Shown one piece after another: positions 6,326-8,327 of a DNA stretch of 8,327 nt. Each line of letters starts with the position of its first letter. The first letter of the stretch is position 1. Origin of the DNA: CAVPRW01 sp046727435 [NCBI: bacterium] (GTDB lineage: Bacteria; Tectomicrobia; Entotheonellia; J063). Both the position numbers and the translations under genes were made by a program. The DNA lies in assembly GCA_046727435.1 (NCBI GenBank), contig JBKPCR010000278.1, positions 1 to 8,327 of the forward strand, written 5' to 3'. Below the pieces are notes generated by a model. It was given only the letters and a program-made list of their open reading frames with translations, searched no databases and was not told the origin of the DNA.

Positions 6326-6331
6326 TACAAT
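6326..6331 (+). promoter_or_regulatory. Possible -10 element upstream of the VOC gene
   Basis: TACAAT matches the -10 consensus at five of six positions and lies 64 bases before ATG 6396, in the 130-base gap after the GMC gene. No good -35 box is seen at 16-18 bases upstream, so the VOC gene may instead be co-transcribed with the GMC gene. Confidence 0.25.
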
Positions 6332-6395
6332 AGGGCCTATCTTAGTTGGTAAACCTAGTCAACGGTGCACAAACAGTGTAGCAGGAGGTGACGCG

Positions 6396-6884
6396 ATGTC
6401 CAGAGTGACATTGATCCAGCACATCAATATCCAGATCAGCAATCGCGAACGCACCAGAGAATGGTATGAGAAGGTGCTGGGAGCGGAATTTTTGGACCGT
6501 GGCCCAGAGCTCAATAAGCGGCAGCTGCAGTTGCGGATCGGGAGTGCGGAGATCCACACGACCCATACCGCTGAGCCGGTGCCGTCGGGCCATTTCGCGG
6601 TGGAGATTCCTGACTGGGATGAGATGATCGCCAATCTGGATAAGCTGGGCGTTCCCTATAATACGCGGACGCGAGGCGGCACCGCGGAAAGCGGCTCCAA
6701 CTATGGACGCCGCGAGTATAGCGGTGGCTATTCCACCTACATCCAGGATCCAGATGGGAACACGATCGAGCTCGTGCACCACCCGCTGGGGGTGGAGGAC
6801 TCCAAGGGCAACAAGGTCGAGCTCCCCCATGACTCCAAGAGCCTGAAATGGTCTCTACTCCCCGGTTACGGGCCTTCTGCCTGA
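6396..6884 (+). CDS. VOC superfamily protein (glyoxalase/bleomycin resistance/dioxygenase fold)
   Basis: A complete 162-residue cytoplasmic protein with the paired beta-alpha-beta-beta-beta modules of the vicinal oxygen chelate fold. Module one begins LIQHINIQISNRERTREWYEKVLGAEF (residues 6-32) with His9 as the likely first metal ligand; module two begins GHFAVEIPDWDEMIANLDKLGVP (65-87) with His66, and ends YIQDPDGNTIELVHH (115-129) with Glu125 as the third ligand. This ligand set fits a metal-dependent isomerase, transferase or dioxygenase; the family name alone does not give the reaction. About 33 residues follow the usual end of the domain and look charged and non-hydrophobic. GGAGGTG lies 5 bases before the ATG. 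It follows the GMC gene by 130 bases on the same strand, so a link to that oxidation route is possible but unproven. Confidence 0.85.
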   Translation: MSRVTLIQHINIQISNRERTREWYEKVLGAEFLDRGPELNKRQLQLRIGSAEIHTTHTAEPVPSGHFAVEIPDWDEMIANLDKLGVPYNTRTRGGTAESGSNYGRREYSGGYSTYIQDPDGNTIELVHHPLGVEDSKGNKVELPHDSKSLKWSLLPGYGPSA

Positions 6885-6902
6885 CGGCATCTCACGCTCA
6901 CA

Positions 6903-6937
6903 GCGGACCGGCACGGCACATAGCCTCGCCGGTCTGC
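6903..6937 (+). terminator. GC-rich stem-loop after the VOC gene, possible terminator
   Basis: A ten-base-pair stem (6903-6912 with 6928-6937, one G-U pair) encloses a loop in which GGC (6915-6917) and GCC (6923-6925) can pair again. It starts 18 bases after the VOC stop. There is no T-run, so it would be an imperfect intrinsic terminator or a 3' end stabiliser. Confidence 0.4.
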
Positions 6938-7000
6938 GCGGATGACTAATGCTCTGACAGGGCGATCAAGCCGTGCGTAGATTCCACCCCTCCTGCTGCT

Positions 7001-7017
7001 CCTCCCTGCCAGGGAGG
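7001..7017. repeat. Short palindrome CCTCCCTG-C-CAGGGAGG
   Basis: Perfect 8-bp arms around one base, followed by GGGATTTTGG. As RNA it would form a 6-bp stem with a 5-base loop and a short U-run, so it could act as a second terminator for the VOC gene. The sequence also resembles half of the CCCTC/GAGGG type of palindromic repeat at 4446-4557, so it may be a repeat remnant. Confidence 0.35.
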
Positions 7018-7229
7018 GGATTTTGGTTCTTGGGCTCGTCCCCGACATCGGAAATCGCTGGGATAACGGATTTGGCAGCCTACCTGGAAAGGATCAAGGA
7101 AGGTCAGAGGTAATCTGACGCAGACGGAATTTTTGGAGGCTCTCGGAAAGCTGACGGTCACCGAGGATCTGACTGACACGCTGTGTTACGCAGTGTGAGT
7201 GGATAAAGGCGAGATCAGGGGAGGTAGGG

Positions 7230-8327
7230 ATGCTTGTAGATCAGGCGGCCGCCGCCGCATCAACGCTGAGCCTCGGTGAGCGAATGGCACACCGCCTCCT
7301 GACCCGTTCGCCCCTGGGGCTTCTGGTGAGCTGGGTCGCGGGGATCCAGACCTCCGTCCACGCGAAACTTCTCGGCGCGTTCCTGTTGGTCGTACTGCTG
7401 TTCATTGCCATGGGAGCGCTGAGCCTGCAGACGATCGCTAAGATGTCCCGCCAGAGCCAGCTCCTACACCAAGCGCACGAGCGGATCGACTGGTCCCGCG
7501 AGATCGAGCACGCTTTAGCCATGCAAATGAATTTTATCGCCATGGCACTCCTCCTGAAGGACGAGGACACGATCGCAAACTTCCTGCGTGAGAACAACCG
7601 GTTCAACAATGTGCTGGCCCGACTCGAAGAGGCCGCCTCGCTGGAAGAGGAGCAGCTGATCCAGCGGATTCGTACCGCTCAGGATGAGATCCTGACCACG
7701 GTGGCAGACATAGCGAACCTTATCAGGGATGGCAAGGTCGACGAGGCGATGATGTTGCAGCTCAAAAACGGCTACCCTCAGTATCAGCAGATCGAAAGGC
7801 TTGCCAATCAGGTCGTCAAGAGCGAAGAGGACAAGATGGATACCCTCAGCAAGATCGTCACTGCCGCACACCGGAGGGCCATGATCCTCGTGGGTGGCTT
7901 CGTGGGGACCTCGATCCTGCTGGCCCTGCTCCTAGGGTTCGTGATCTCGTGGTCATTCATCTTGCCCGTGCGGGAGGCGCAAGGGTTCCTCAGCCAAGTT
8001 GCGAAAGGGGACTTCAGCACGACCATCGACGTGCCAAATCGGGACGAACTCGGCGCCTTGGCCACTCGCATGAACCAGATGAGCCGGGAACTACACCGCC
8101 TCTACACAGACCAGCGCCAGGCGGCCCAACAACTCCAGACGCTCAACGACGAGCTTGAGCGTGCCAGCCAAGCCAAATCGAACTTTCTTGCCAACATGAG
8201 CCACGAGCTGCGCACGCCCTTGAACGCCATCCTGGGCTATACTGAGCTGATCCTGGACGAGATCTATGGCGAGGTGCCGGCCAGGATCCGGGACGTGCAG
8301 GAGCGCGTGCAGCAGAGCGGGCGCCAT
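7230..8327 (+). CDS. Membrane sensor histidine kinase, N-terminal part (HAMP and HisKA)
   Basis: The first 366 residues of a two-component sensor kinase that runs off the right edge. Layout: a cytoplasmic lead of about 43 residues; membrane segment one at about 46-65 ([20 protein letters not shown]); an extracytoplasmic helical sensor region of about 150 residues (66-215), charged and coiled-coil-like as in four-helix-bundle sensors; membrane segment two at about 218-240; a HAMP linker (about 241-293, with LPVREA and the [13 protein letters not shown] helix); a short coiled coil; then the HisKA domain with the phosphoacceptor His325 in [18 protein letters not shown]. The ATP-binding domain is not in the window, nor is a response regulator. 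The ATG at 7230 follows GGGGAGGTAGGG; a second in-frame ATG at 7284 would still leave both membrane segments. The signal sensed cannot be read, because no known ligand-binding motif is visible. Confidence 0.93.
   Translation, partial: MLVDQAAAAASTLSLGERMAHRLLTRSPLGLLVSWVAGIQTSVHAKLLGAFLLVVLLFIAMGALSLQTIAKMSRQSQLLHQAHERIDWSREIEHALAMQMNFIAMALLLKDEDTIANFLRENNRFNNVLARLEEAASLEEEQLIQRIRTAQDEILTTVADIANLIRDGKVDEAMMLQLKNGYPQYQQIERLANQVVKSEEDKMDTLSKIVTAAHRRAMILVGGFVGTSILLALLLGFVISWSFILPVREAQGFLSQVAKGDFSTTIDVPNRDELGALATRMNQMSRELHRLYTDQRQAAQQLQTLNDELERASQAKSNFLANMSHELRTPLNAILGYTELILDEIYGEVPARIRDVQERVQQSGRH

Larger units (their letters stand above)
6885..7229. other. Gene-free stretch of 345 bases before the histidine kinase
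   Basis: Contains the stem-loop after the VOC gene, the palindrome at 7001-7017, a frame-disrupted possible coding relic (7063-7198) and a small hairpin CACGCTG/CAGTGTG (7177-7183 with 7191-7197, one G-U pair) 32 bases before the kinase start. I find no convincing promoter for the kinase, which must nevertheless start here or be read through. Confidence 0.45.

Noticed and set aside
6342-6830. 162-codon minus-strand frame opposite the VOC gene.
   Set aside because: The plus frame shows a complete VOC domain with metal ligands and a strong ribosome binding site; the antisense translation has no family pattern.
1-8327. CRISPR arrays, tRNA or rRNA genes, insertion sequences and riboswitches.
   Set aside because: No regularly spaced repeats, T-loop or anticodon-arm patterns, transposase frames with terminal repeats, or recognised aptamer cores were seen.

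Overview
The window looks like a chromosomal stretch from a moderately GC-rich, free-living Gram-negative bacterium. It has strong GGAGG-type ribosome binding sites, a sec-exported lectin-like protein and a membrane histidine kinase. The mix of an enolase-superfamily enzyme, a GMC oxidoreductase, a VOC protein and GC-rich CCCTC/GAGGG palindromic repeats recalls uncultivated soil or sediment lineages such as NC10/Methylomirabilota. That placement is an impression only; no rRNA or other marker gene is present.

Layout: everything left of about 4.27 kb is on the minus strand and everything right of 4.65 kb is on the plus strand, so the two halves diverge from one control region. Reading leftwards on the minus strand from that region, the order is: a mandelate racemase/muconate lactonizing enzyme family protein (3093-4268); a small unrecognised beta-rich protein (2606-3055) with a strong ribosome binding site; an HNH-endonuclease-like gene split by an in-frame TAA (1598-2602), which I call a pseudogene; a secreted single-LamG-domain protein (617-1381); and the N-terminal third of a 3-hydroxyisobutyrate-dehydrogenase-family enzyme that runs off the left edge (1-290). 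On the plus strand are a complete FAD-dependent GMC oxidoreductase (4655-6265), a VOC-superfamily (glyoxalase/dioxygenase fold) protein (6396-6884), and the first 366 residues of a sensor histidine kinase (7230 to the right edge).

The 386-base divergent region (4269-4654) is the richest non-coding part. It holds a good sigma70-like promoter for the GMC gene, a weaker one for the enolase-superfamily gene, a 7+7 bp palindrome beside that gene's ribosome binding site, a direct repeat overlapping its -10 box, and a degenerate copy of a GC-rich palindromic repeat. The other two gene-free stretches over 300 bases are 291-616 (one hairpin) and 6885-7229 (hairpins plus a possible coding relic).

Functionally, the GMC oxidoreductase, the enolase-superfamily enzyme and the hydroxyacid dehydrogenase could belong to one route for oxidising an alcohol, sugar or hydroxyacid, with the first two expressed divergently. 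This is inference from family and position; no substrate can be read from the sequence. I found no CRISPR array, tRNA, rRNA, transposase or clearly novel multi-gene system.
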